NCBI RefSeq assembly: GCF_025766255.1
Contig: NW_026516771.1
Location: forward strand, 1-64,000
Reading direction: 5' to 3'
DNA: 64,000 bases
DNA from: Zychaea mexicana
Lineage: Eukaryota; Mucoromycota; Mucoromycetes; Mucorales; Lichtheimiaceae
Of the stretch, positions 48,327-60,820 are shown piece by piece; the stretch's first letter is position 1, and every line of letters begins with the position of its first letter. The position numbers and the translations under genes were made by a program. The notes beneath the pieces were generated by a model that was given only the letters and a program-made list of their open reading frames with translations, did no database searches and was not told the DNA's origin.

Positions 48327-49687
48327 CTATTTGAAGTTATGAGGGTTCGATAGTTCCTGGTAAGCCGCCGCCTGCATTCGGCCGAACGAACCTCCTCCTC
48401 CTTGATTGTCTGCATCGGAGGGCAGGTAGACGATGCGCGTTCCTGAGCTTTTTGATAGAGTCTGCATCGTTTCGAGATAGCGAATCTGCATAGCTGCGGG
48501 TGTGCTTAAAATATCAGCAGCAGCACGCATCAGCTTAGCGGAATCGACTTCAGCACGGGCGCTGATGACTTTAGCATTGCCAACGCGCTTGGCCTGTGCA
48601 GCAGCAGAGACGGACTCTTGCAGCTCTCCAGAAAGTTGGAGATCTTTAATCAGGATAGATTCGATCTATTTCACGTTAGTTGAGCTTATATGTACATATA
48701 GCACAATTACAAGACGTGTTTTAGAGAAGCATCTTTTACCTTGACACCCCATTGTTTCGCAACAGGTTTGGTCACGTCTTGAATCGCTTTGGCAATAGCC
48801 TCTCTGTTCTCAATACAGTCTTGCAATGTTTTGGAACCAAGGATATGGCGCAGCGTTGTTTGTGTGCTATATCATGGAAGAGGAGTGAGTACAAAGTCGA
48901 GCACGATGGGCTATAATGCTATTCCATCAAATTGTGTCATACGCATACCGCTCTGTAAGTGCCTTTCGCACGCTGCGAACGCCAAATTCCGCTCGGAACG
49001 GGTTTTCAATATGCCAGTACACCACGCTGTCAATTCGCACATTGACATTGTCCTTGGTCATAATAATCTGCTTTGGAATCTCGATGATTTGCATCTTGAT
49101 ATCGATATGGTGCACCGACTCGGTCAAAGGATTTACCTGTAATTCAATAAAACACGTCGTCAGTATGAATTGAGCAACACAGAATATAACAGCCAAGCTT
49201 CTTTTCTCAGGATATACACACCTTTACTAGACCCGGGTTGGTACACTTGTAAAACTTGCCAAAGCGTGTTACTAGACCAACATGACCTTGGTCGACTTCT
49301 TTGAACGGGTTTGGAAAGCAGCATAAGCAAGGGACCTGTGAAGCATGCACACACGAGCATCAGAATTTACTCAACTAGTATTTTGGTATATTCTTTCTTC
49401 TCTCATTATATAACTGGGTGTGTTTGATTTTCCTAAAGTACTGACCATTCCCAAACCACCGCAAATCGAACCTAGACAGTTCATCATTGTACCATACCAT
49501 CCCTATTGCAAGGCTGATTAGTATCGATCCATGATACTTGGAACTTTTGCAAGATAAAAAGAATGCGACTTACATGGTCTTGATAGCCGAGATTGGCCTC
49601 AAAGGAATAATCAGTCTGTGGAGGTCGCTTGATCTGGTTTCGATGAACTGGTGTTTCGTCACTGCGTGCTTGCATACTGCTGTTCAT
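48327..49687 (-). CDS. Stomatin-like SPFH/band-7 protein, copy A
   Basis: Membrane-associated SPFH protein that probably oligomerises in lipid microdomains. Exons 49687-49574, 49502-49446, 49335-49222, 49136-48949, 48866-48740 and 48665-48327 give 312 residues. A short Cys-rich hydrophobic segment (MMNCLGSICGGLGMVPCLCC) likely inserts or is palmitoylated. The SPFH domain follows: HVGLVTRFGKVYKCTNPGLV, NPLTESVHHIDIKMQ, IMTKDNVNVRIDSVVYWHIE, TLRHILGSKTLQDCIENREA. The coiled C-terminus has AKRVGNAKVISARAEVDSAK and the stomatin signature LSTPAAMQIRYLETM. It is head-to-head with copy B (335 bp between ATGs), and four of its five intron positions match copy B, so the two are an old inverted duplication. 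Plasma-membrane or mitochondrial location is not decided by the sequence. Confidence 0.92.
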
Positions 49688-50022
49688 AAAAATAGTAGGG
49701 TTTCAAGAGATAAAAGATGAAAAGAAAGCCCGTAAAACGTTGGAGATGGCGCTTGCAATAAATAAGTCAAACGAGGAAGAAAAAGGTAGAAAAAGTTTTT
49801 TTCGCCGTGGCCTGTTAATATATTGCTGCATGAAGTTTATAGGAAAAAGTGATGAGGCTGCGGTGCTAAGCAAATGCAGCTGAGCACGCCTGTGTTACGT
49901 AGCGTAGCAACACCATCCTCTTTTCTTCCACTAATTTTTTGCATAACTTTCTTTTTGTCTTTTTTCTTCTCTTCTTCCTTCACAGTTTCATCTTTTACTT
50001 TTTTTTATTTAAAATTTCAATA
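49688..50022. promoter_or_regulatory. Divergent promoter region between the two stomatins
   Basis: 335 bp between the two start codons. The side near copy B is pyrimidine-rich (TTCTTTTTGTCTTTTTTCTT at about 49948) just before its ATG. No clear TATA was seen. Shared regulation of both paralogues is inferred. Confidence 0.4.
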
Positions 50023-51588
50023 ATGGAGTACTCGATGGCCGAATCATCATCCCACAATAACACCACTCCCAACAAGTCATCCTATCCTCCATACAAGGAT
50101 GGCGAGGATGATGGCCCTACCGGTATAACCATGCAAGACGTCGAGCAAAGCTTTGCGCAAAACTTTGGTCTTCATGATAGTAATCATGTATGTGTTTTGT
50201 GTTTGCGAGAAGCAGTGATGGATACATTCTCAACAGCATACATGCACTCTATAATATAGGGCTTCTATGGTAGCATGATGACTTGTATTGGCGACGTCTT
50301 TGGCTTCCTTGGCTCGGTAAGTATCGTCGCTGCCGTCCGAATACACGCCTTGCCAACCCAAGATTGACTAATACCCGGTTCTTCTCTCTTGGGCAATCAA
50401 TGTAGATCCCTTTGCCGTGTTGTGCATGTTTTCCCAACCCGTACAAGCGCGTCCATCAAGGTAAAGAGAATACGTTCATGTTACTCCCGCTTTTTCTATA
50501 GAAGAGACAGTGGCCAGTATAGCTCATCCGAATATTTTGTTGATATATACAGGTACTGCTGGATTGGTTACGCGCTTTGGTGAATGCTACAAAGTCGTCG
50601 ATCCAGGACTGGTTCTGGTAAGAGTCTTTGTACGACTTGTTTTCTTTTTAAGTAAATTGACGTGCGCGCACAAACTTCTTACACCTGTATTAGATTAATC
50701 CTGTTACAGAAGGCATCAAGAGGATTGATATTACCATCCAAATCACGGATATCCCATCCCAAGAAGTCATGACCAAGGTAATATATCGCTTACTATTGTT
50801 TTATATTTATCAAGCCTTAATAAAGAATTGCTTCTAAACGTTTTGTTCAAAATGAATGAATAGGATAATGTCAGCATAACTATGGAATCTGTCTTGTATT
50901 GGCGAGTCGTGGCTCCCTATGATGCGGAATACCTGGTCGAAGACGTCATGACCGCACTTATTGAAAGGTATTTGAGTAATGATTTTCTCAGTCTTCTGTA
51001 GATGGAAATATGCGTGTATGCCTAACTGTTCCCTTTCAACGTTTAATAAATCACAAAGGGCACAAACTGTTTTGCGTAACGTCTGTGGTCAGCATTCCTT
51101 TCAAGATCTTATCGAGAACCGTGATACCATATCGCGCGAGATCCAAGAGGCTATTAACCCTGCAGCTCAAAAGTGGGGTGTCGAGGTAAACACACACACA
51201 CACACACACACACAACTTTACGAATGTAATGGCTGTGAAATAGCTTGCTCACATGAAATTTAATACGCAGATTGAAGCTACCCTTGTCAAGGATATCGGC
51301 ATCTCTACGCAACTCCAAGAGTCACTGTCATCTGCAGCTACGGCAAAACGCCTCGGTGAATCGCGTGTGATTGCTTCGCAAGCTGAAGTGGAAGCTGCCA
51401 AGTTGATGCGTGAAGCAGCTGATACCTTGAGCACACCTGCCGCTATGCAAATCCGCTATCTAGATACGTTGACATCCATGGGTCGTCACGGTCAAGGTCC
51501 AAAGACAATCTTTATGCCGATGCCCGGCTCTGGCGGACCCAAATCCCTGGGTTTTATGGATGAGGTCTCTTCCTCGTCCAAGCAGTAG
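50023..51588 (+). CDS. Stomatin-like SPFH/band-7 protein, copy B
   Basis: Paralogue of copy A. Exons 50023-50187, 50260-50316, 50406-50460, 50553-50617, 50694-50777, 50864-50967, 51059-51185 and 51271-51588 give 324 residues. The N-terminal 55 residues are acidic and disordered. Then come a Cys-rich membrane-proximal part (MMTCIGDVFGFLGSIPLPCC), SPFH core elements (GLVTRFGECYKVVDPGLVL, NPVTEGIKRIDITIQ, MTKDNVSITMESVLYWRVV) and the signature LSTPAAMQIRYLDTL. The 57-nt exon and the 127-nt exon are identical in length to those of copy A. The 188-nt exon of A is split here into 84 + 104 nt, and A's 114-nt exon corresponds to 55 + 65 nt. So B has two extra introns. Confidence 0.92.
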
Positions 51589-51756
51589 TCATGTTAAAAA
51601 AATGGAGCTATTTGCGCCACATATCGTATAGCCCTCTTTTCTCTTCTCCTTCTTCCCTCATCACCAAACCACATCTCCAGATCGCCAGTTGACCCTTGTA
51701 GCGATCTTGTAATTTCTATACTTCCAAAATCTCGTAATTTATAATAAATGGAATTA

Positions 51757-52237
51757 ACCCGAAGAAGGAACAGTCGTCGTCTCAGCCGAGGACGAGGACG
51801 ATGACGAATATCCTGCCTCTCGACTGATCGTTTACTAGTTGATTGTTCTCGAAAAGCGCATGTTCAGATATAGAAGTGGTATGGTATTTGTTGTTGTTAC
51901 TTTCGGCGTGCTATTGCTCTTGATGGTATCCAGAGTTGTTGTTGGTTGGAGTAATAGTGGTTTTAGTAGTAGTAGCAGTAGCAGAAGATCGAACACGGTC
52001 AACACTGGTATTAAAAGTTGATAGGATAGGTTTTGCAGAGCACGGAGAAAGAGTGGAAGTTGCTGCTTTTACTGTTGCCATTGCTGAGTACAATCGATGT
52101 GTGGATTGACATACGCCGCTGCTCCCGTTGCCGTTGCTGTTCATGTTATTCGTGCTGTTGGTGTCTCGTTGAATCTTGGCTTCAACTGCCTCTAAGACCT
52201 GGACATGTGTCAAGCTGCGTGTTGCAGTTCTCACCAT
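51757..52237 (-). CDS. Doubtful small Ser/Thr/Asn-rich protein
   Basis: A minus frame from ATG 52237 (MVRTATRSLTHVQVLEAVEA) runs 108 codons to 51911. After its stop, another minus frame reads SREAGYSSSSSSSAETTTVP to a stop near 51757, which looks like a typical low-complexity protein tail. I could not find a GT-AG pair joining the two in phase, so the structure is unresolved. The N-terminal part is the more protein-like. It lies antisense to the 3' flank of stomatin copy B. It may be a small gene, or chance frames in simple sequence. Confidence 0.3.
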
Positions 52238-52385
52238 CTTAAAGTTTCACTAGCAGGCAAGGAAACTGCAATTCCTCTTTTTCACTCTTTGGCATTAAAC
52301 TTGTTATGATTATACTTGGTTTTTTGCTATACATGTAGTATCATAGCAATTAGACAGAAGACTTTATTTTGTGGATGAAAAATAG

Positions 52386-53074
52386 CTACTGCCTGCAAAA
52401 GAACATACATACGAAAATAAGGAAAAAAAGTGTGAGGGCAAAATTATCCTTATGGTTTTCAGTTCCTCCATTGCTTTCATGGGCGTTATATAAATAAGTA
52501 AATCCAGCCGGTCTTTGATCTGTGCTAGGACGCATAACCATAGCCATTGTATAATGCGAGGGGCAAGAAGGAATAATTATATTTTGTAGAGTTACAGTCT
52601 CTCCGTTGTCGTCATTGCTGCCAGGACTACTGCTGCCACCATCTACATGAGCCACCACACCATAAAAACGTCCGAGGGGGTCAAAGGTCGTACAATCGTT
52701 AGAGTGTACGGATGGCTGTAGACCGCAAACATGGGTATCGTTCACTTTATAGTATTGATCGAGCCCGTTACCAGGTATACGTTCTTGTGCAGGTCCTAAA
52801 CAACATCTGTCACATTCAATCTATATATCATGTTCATACATGATAGACACAAATGTTAAAAGTATGAGTGAGCTAATAATGCAATTGCCCATAATTTATT
52901 TCGGAGAAGCATTTCTCTCTTTACCTTTCGAGCCGTGCTTGGATGTACTTGGTTGGCACCCAACACATAATCCCATGAAAGATCTCGGAAATTATTAGAC
53001 AGTGTGACAAATCTTGGTGTAGAAACAGCATATTGACTCCAATCTGGTTCTTCTGCTTTATCGGAAGATGACAT
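52386..53074 (-). CDS. Cys-rich tail-anchored membrane protein, novel family, copy A
   Basis: Two exons, 53074-52925 and 52820-52386, encode 194 residues. I do not recognise the family. Exon 1 (50 residues, MSSSDKAEEPDWSQYAVSTP...) is hydrophilic and has no signal peptide. Exon 2 opens with IECDRCCLG, then NDTHVCGLQ, NDCTTFDPLGRFYGVVAHVD and IIIPSCPSHY, and ends in a hydrophobic helix FALTLFFLIFVCMFFCRQ, so a tail anchor is likely. The six cysteines recur in the divergent paralogue at 53391-54032, where the intron is at the same place and phase (0, just before IEC). A start at 53146 would add 24 residues; I prefer 53074 since it resembles copy B in length. Confidence 0.75.
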
Positions 53075-53390
53075 TATAATTACAGGAAATGAAGGATGGG
53101 TGGTAATGAAGTAATAGGCGACGCATCCACCAAGAGAAGATGCCAAAAGTTTCTCTTTGCTTTATATACAAAAGACTGAATCGGCACAAGAACTAATTAA
53201 ACTTTTCTTTGTGTGATGTAACACCGAAGAAACAAGAGAACACAGAATGCTCCACTATCATGCTTAGCAGCGTAGGTTGTACTACGCAAAAACACACACT
53301 CAAGGTCCGCGCTTTTACCGATACCATAAATACCCGCTTGATAGTCCTCTTTTGGAGGGAGGCAAACTTTTTCTCATCCTTTCCATACTG

Positions 53391-54032
53391 ATGGCCAGTA
53401 ACAACGACAACAACAACAACAACGAACCGTATTACTCCAATTATGGAGGGTCTGATACCCGAGAATATGATTCACCCACTGATCCTTCAGAAAAGCTAGT
53501 ATCTTGGAGGTACATTCTAAGACCTCTTTATACAAGCGGTCGAAGTGTAAGTAGTTGAATTAAAACTTACGAGTAGAAAAAGAACGAATAAAAGAGCAAG
53601 AAGGGAAAGAGGAAGAACAATTCGACGAGACTAAAAAAACTCATATACACCTTTCAAATTTAGATTGAATGCTACAATTGCTGCGTGGGTGGCAAACTTA
53701 ATACGGTCAACGACACACATGTCTGTGGATTTATTGAAGCAGCGTACCCCAGTTATCTATTTGCCGACTGTCTTCCGTACATGAAATGGGGCCCGTTTGG
53801 CGTGGTGGTAGATATTAAAAATGAAATTGATCCCTTTGGCCAACGGCGTATTGGCAACAATACACAGGATCTGATAATACCAAATTGTCATGCTACTTTT
53901 TCTAACATTGGTATTGCCCACCCTATACATTCATCTGCTCCAGTTTCCACTTTATACAGCTCATCAGCACATCATGTTTTTACCTTGTTGTCCCTCATTG
54001 TGCTTGCCTTAATTTTGATCTGCAAGAATTAA
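53391..54032 (+). CDS. Cys-rich tail-anchored membrane protein, novel family, copy B
   Basis: Two exons, 53391-53546 and 53664-54032, encode 174 residues. Exon 1 is Asn/Asp/Ser-rich and ends in SWRYILRPLYTSGRS, which faintly echoes SWDYVLGANQ of copy A. Exon 2 reads IECYNCCVGGKLNTVNDTHVCG, FADCLPYMKWGPFGVVVDI and DLIIPNCHATF, then a hydrophobic terminal helix (TLLSLIVLALILICKN). Shared pattern with copy A: IECxxCC, NDTHVCG, DC, a short gap, F-GVV, IIPxC, C-terminal membrane helix. No known domain comes to mind. The helix with only two or three residues after it fits a tail anchor; a GPI signal is less likely because there is no N-terminal signal peptide. Confidence 0.78.
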
Positions 54033-55273
54033 TAAACCTGGATGTGATGAAATAATCAGAGTTACTGTGCTCTTTTTTTTGCGGGGTACTTGACGATATA
54101 TTAGTTGGGCAACACTAGGACACTAGGAAAATACCATCTGAAAGAAGCTGCACTTATAATCATTCTTTCGGAAAGTTGAAAGGGGTGCGCTATGAACAAT
54201 CAATCGAAAATAATCGGGGTATTGACAAATTATGGCAATTACTGACTAGTTATAACAGATATCATTCACAATTAGAAGAAATATGTCTAGTCCAACATGT
54301 CCCTCTATAAATAGCCGATAGAAAATCTGCATACAGAATTGTGTTTGATATGAACATTGCTACACATGGACTTGATGAGTAACGTAGCAGGGCAGGGCTC
54401 GAATAATGAAAGGAAACACTTGGGACGGGTGAAGTGATATCCCAACGGCGATAGAAATTGGAGGAGTGTTTATATGTGTGTATTCAGACATCACCGGTTT
54501 TTCCGGCACCTCACACATCCGCTTTTTTGCTCAGCACAGTTTTGTTCGTACAACCGTACCTTTGTTGTCCAAGGGCATCCCAGAAGGATTTCCAGTATGA
54601 GTGGAATTCTATACTTAAAGCTGAGCAGCAATCTCCCGGTGGATATTGTAATACAGAATAGTGACAAAGTATACAAGGTTTCTCTACTGTACGCAAGGCT
54701 TTATTAAAATTTAATGATACATTTTTACACAACAGCTCAGAAGCAATTGAGTAGGGATTAGATATGACAACGCTTTGATTCTGATATGGTGGTTGTTGGG
54801 TGCGTGGACGAGGAGAACGGCCATATGGTAGCTGCGTTCCAGCAGGAGGGTTGCAGGTACCGGGTCGTCGATAGCAGCGTAATTCATCGCTACCTCATAG
54901 AAACAATACCCTTTAGATTAATTTGTTGTTTTTAAGAATATAGCAGCGCATTATCAAGTAAAACAAAGTTGGGTAAAACGATGTATCTGTGTAATGTTAA
55001 GGACAGATATCATATCCAGAATCACCTGCAAATTAGGTATAAGTGAGCCAGCGATGATGTAGGACATCTATAAAGTAAGTAGGCAGCCAGATCACAAACA
55101 AAGTACATGGAAATAATGCTAATAGTGATATAATATTTTATTCAGAAAAATTTAAGGGGAGAGCATGTGTACAAAAGGTGACTAGTTACAGAAGGAGTAG
55201 ACGATTTAGTAGTATGGAGAACGGAAGCAAAGAAAAAAAGGCAAAAGCCAAGGACGTTGTGTTATTTCCGCTC
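54033..55273. other. Intergenic region before HPPD
   Basis: 1.2 kb with no recognised gene. AT-rich, with short frames on both strands at 54458-54732 that overlap each other and show no domain. It holds the 3' UTRs of the Cys-rich copy B and of HPPD. Confidence 0.45.
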
Positions 55274-56869
<1,596 letters not shown>

Positions 56870-59236
56870 TGTGTGAGTAATAGAGTGGGAGCCAAGTAGT
56901 AGTGGGTTGAGGGGGAAAAGCGAATACAGCAGAAGCATCCAGGCAAGCCTCGTTTGCAAGGCTTTTATAGATTGTGAAGCCGTGGGAATTTTTTTGTTCC
57001 CACGGTTGCTTCTACAAAGGTTTCTGTTATAGCCTTTGACATCTGACGAAAAGGGCCCCCCCTCTATCCCTTCGCCTCCGACCTATCTCGATTTCCATTT
57101 ACGTACATGTCCGGCCTCTCTCCGCGCCCCTTGACTCAATAGATCATCTATTTCTTAGATCGTCGCTAATTATTACTATTGCTACATTTACATACAGTAC
57201 TACTACTTGATCCGTAAGCCAGACCAGGGCAGTCTTTCATTATCATTGTCATCAGCTACATCTTTTTTTATGCAAGCAGTGTACATACAATTTAAGAGCA
57301 CAAAGTAAAGATAGTATGATGTCATTGGCCGAGAACAAAAGGAACCAAATCCTCCCAACCAGGTAAGTTTTGATGTGTGCCAGAGGCTGAGGGAGAGCTA
57401 CTTTTCTTGGTGACATATGAGCATATGTTAAAGTATACACACGGTTGTGCTTACTGCTCCCCTGGCTTCATCATTCACACACATCAACCCACTACATGAC
57501 TTTCTGTAAATGTTACGTATTCCACAATCCATACAAACAAAGCAACGAGCGATACACAGTTAGCATGTATAGCACTTTAAATGTTCATGCGGATGTGTAT
57601 GCGCCCCGTTCTTCAAGGAAAAATACTTTTTTCCCACACTCCCGTCCACATCAGTGAGTCCGTGTCGGCCATCGCTGATACAGCATACTTGTTGAAATAA
57701 CGCTTTCTGGGACTGTACTGGTACATGTACTTCTTAGTTCACCCCTTTCACTTCTTTCTGGAAATCAGCAGCTTGTTTATCAAGCACTCATCCAAATACG
57801 ACGACGCACATTGAAAGTTCTTTGGTATTAGCCATTAAAGTCTTCAAGAGAAACTATCTCTATGATGCATTTGTTTTGTAATTGTGGACACAAACATATT
57901 CCTCGTGAACAATGATATGATAGGTGTTTTATTTAGCCGTGTATGAGCAAATGTTTTCCGTGGGGGGAGGCTACCAAGTTAAATGCTTCAATCGTAACTT
58001 TTCAGCTACACCGCCAGTGATTACTTACAAGCCAGGAAACCTGCGGCTTGTCAAGCATGATTGGCCAACTGTCACACATGAAATGCGCTTGGTACGAGTT
58101 CGTTCACTGCTGACAGAGCGTACTTTTACGAAAGCGGCTGTGAAAGTTCTCAAGGAAGTTAATAATGACCAAGTCGGGAGGCGGGGTGATCTGCAAAGCA
58201 TGTATTCTCTAGTAAGACTTATTCGAATAGTAGAAATAAGCATGCTTGAGCTTGAGCTTGACATAGGAACTCTCGTATACTCCCTAGGCCGAACATGAGC
58301 CGTCCATGTAGTCAAAGTCTTTTTCGCTGATGCTCTCTGCATAATCATGCGTTCCGATGGATCCATTATTCCATTATTGAAATAGACAACGGGTGCCTAT
58401 GACTGAGCTTATTTGTTACCGCGTGTGGGTTTATGTTTTATGCCCGTAACTAATTGATCCAGCTATTTTGTATATATACACCCCAAGTTTCTTTACCACT
58501 GCTTTGTATACTCGCTTTTCATCGCCATCTTTTCTTCACAATCCTGCTTTCAACCATACAGATCATCATGTCATCGAGCGAGTGACGTACAAATTTAAAT
58601 AATAGACACCGTGCATCAAAACCAATGAACTGCATATCAAGGCCTTACCTGTCATTCTCTGCCTTATTCTTATCATGAACCGGGTTTAAGCTGCTTTAGA
58701 TTGCCTTGTGCTCTTTGACCATTGCATCCCTCTATTTCCTCGTCAATTTGTCTCCACGCCATTCAAGCGATCAACACACAACAAAGCACGGATAGTTTGA
58801 CCCTCACGGTACGAAACCCTAGCAACCGAAAATGGCAATCACTGATGGTCAGGGGGGATAAAAGGGGATTGAAGGTGGCAAATGGCTTTCAGGCTGTGGA
58901 TACGCATGATCGGACAACGCCCTCCCCACTCTCCCCTTACAAATAGGCCAACCACGTAAATGTATAGATACACCTTGCATCAAAGGGGTTCCTTCGTCAT
59001 ATTGTTTAATAATTCCATATATACGTTATTCTTTCTTTTTTCCTGGTTGTGTCGAAATAAAATCATGATCGTTGCGATTTACACCATAACAAATCAAGTA
59101 AATTCGGTCGAATAACGTCCTTGTTTTTTTAATATATGTATTTTTTTTATTCGGAACCGAACGAGACGAATTGTGTGAATGTGTATGCGTTGGTGTGGTT
59201 TTTTTTTTGGGTTGCTGCGTTTGTTTGTGACAATGC
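56870..59236. other. 2.4-kb gene-poor region upstream of HPPD
   Basis: No confident gene. A plus frame at 57924-58298 (124 codons; MFYLAVYEQMFSVGGGYQVK) is the longest, but the minus strand is also open across 58366-58025 and no domain is seen, so I do not call it. The HPPD promoter is at the left. A (CATCC)n-like tract lies outside this region, in the eL33 intron. Confidence 0.45.
56962..56969 (-). promoter_or_regulatory. TATA box of HPPD gene
   Basis: TATAAAAG on the minus strand, 93 nt upstream of the HPPD ATG, in a normal position for a strongly or inducibly transcribed fungal gene. Confidence 0.6.
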
Positions 59237-59755
59237 TTAAATGTTGGAGGGGTAAAGCATCTACAATTATATGAGCGACTATTAGCAATTGTCTTTTTGA
59301 TGATAATAATAAAGAAACTTTTGAATCAACTACTTACGACACGGACGGCAGCGCCCATGGTCTTGGCAGGCAAGTTCTTGCGGAAACGAGCCTTGACAGC
59401 ACCGCTGGTACCGTGGGTACGAGCAATGCGACCCCAAATCACACGAAGCTTCGAGCCGTTGATTTCGCGCTTAGCACGGTACACATAGGCGACACGCTTG
59501 CCGAGGTAAAATTGAGCATCCTTGGTGGTCTGGACACCTTCGAGCTTGATGAGCGAGACATTGGGGTTTTGGGTACGCTTGGCACGTTCGAAACCGAGGA
59601 CGCGGCCCTTGCTGTACAAACTAATTGTGCAAAAAAAAAAATAATGGGATTAATCCATCCATCCATCTATTTTTCCTCTCATCCATCCATCCATCCATCC
59701 ATATATCCATTTGGCCCTTGGCATCCTCCCTCCTCCATCCATACCGGTCAGTCAT
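59237..59755 (-). CDS. RPL33: 60S ribosomal protein eL33 (L35Ae)
   Basis: Cytosolic large-subunit ribosomal protein. Three exons: 59755-59745 (11 nt), 59620-59338 and 59260-59237 (24 nt), giving 105 residues. The spliced product starts [20 protein letters not shown], continues [40 protein letters not shown] and [20 protein letters not shown], and ends VRVMLYPSNI, the canonical end of the family. Unspliced reading would start mid-protein and end VRVVSS, so both tiny exons are essential. The first intron (59621-59744) holds a (CATC)n tract. It is divergent from the CYSTM gene (267 bp between ATGs). An intron right after the start is common in ribosomal protein genes. Confidence 0.96.
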
Positions 59756-60022
59756 TTCGATTGTGTAAGGGAAAGGATGGAATTAGAGGTTGGCATGGAA
59801 ATGATCACTTCTATGCTCTGAGTTTAAAATTGTCGTCACTAATAATGGGTGCAGATTGGGGGAGGGGAGCGATTGCAGGTGTGTGCAGTTTACTCGCTCT
59901 TCCTCTCTCTCTCTCTCTCACTCCCCAAAAGTCCATGGCGGGTTCGACTTTTTGTCTTGCCCCCTTGCCCTCTTTCTCTCTCTACCTCTCTCTCTCTTCC
60001 CCACACGCACCTCCTCACTCTC

Positions 60023-60371
60023 ATGAGCATCGCCAATAACTACGAAAACAAACGTAATTCATTGCCAGAGGAATGGGCGCCAGCAAGCCCACCGCAAGTA
60101 CAATTAGAACCATGGGGTAAAAAGAACCGCCCAACAACGCCTCATATTTACTATGCAATGACGCCAGCGCCTCAAACAGTGGTTGTACGAGACACGCCTT
60201 CGAGAACCAAAGACGCTTGTTGCTGGGGATGGTAAAAATAGTGGGGCTCTTGTGGGGGAATTTCCATGTATGTGTATCTCTCTTTTCAACTAACAATTGA
60301 ATCATTCGGCACTCTATAGTTTAGCCGCAATGTGCCTTTGTTGTGGCATTAAAGAATGTTGTACAACGTGA
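60023..60371 (+). CDS. CYSTM-type cysteine-rich transmembrane mini-protein
   Basis: Two exons, 60023-60231 and 60320-60371, encode 86 residues. The N-terminal 65 are polar and Pro-rich (EEWAPASPPQVQLEPWG). The spliced C-terminus reads DACCWGCLAAMCLCCGIKEC + CTT, a cysteine-rich helix of the CYSTM type: small tail-anchored proteins, probably acylated, linked to stress tolerance in plants and yeasts. Half of the module lies in the 52-nt second exon, so the family is invisible without splicing. It starts at the ATG in CTCATGAGCATC after a pyrimidine-rich leader. It shares its upstream region with eL33 and is convergent with RPO41. Confidence 0.82.
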
Positions 60372-60820
60372 ATTGCAATCCAAGTATCTGGGATACTACT
60401 TGAAAATTTACATAATAACGACCCAAAGACAACCTCTTGTAAATAGTTATAATTGAAAGAAAAGAAAAGCCGCTGGAAGGTATACTTTTTTTCTATAAAA
60501 AATGCTCCAAAAAAACCAAAAGTGGGCTTTTATTCTGATTGTTTATTTTTATACAAATAACGAAGAAGAAAATCAATGCTATGGTTGCGTGCTGTGTATA
60601 TAAAGAAAGAAGAATAAAGATGGGGGATGAAGTGTGATGCAAACAGACGTACAAGATCAAAAAAGAATAATAATTGCGTAATATAAAATAGAAAAAAGGG
60701 CTTTTTTTGTTCCCTCCAAGTAGGTCAAGTAGGAAAGAGAGAGAGAGAGGTGCAGGATTGAAGAATTATGAAGCGTGGGATGGGGGATAATATGTACATT
60801 CAATATTTTTTACTTCTTTT

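Noticed and set aside
57924..58298. 124-codon plus ORF as a gene
   Set aside because: Both strands are open here, there is no recognisable domain, and no splice partners or promoter were found.
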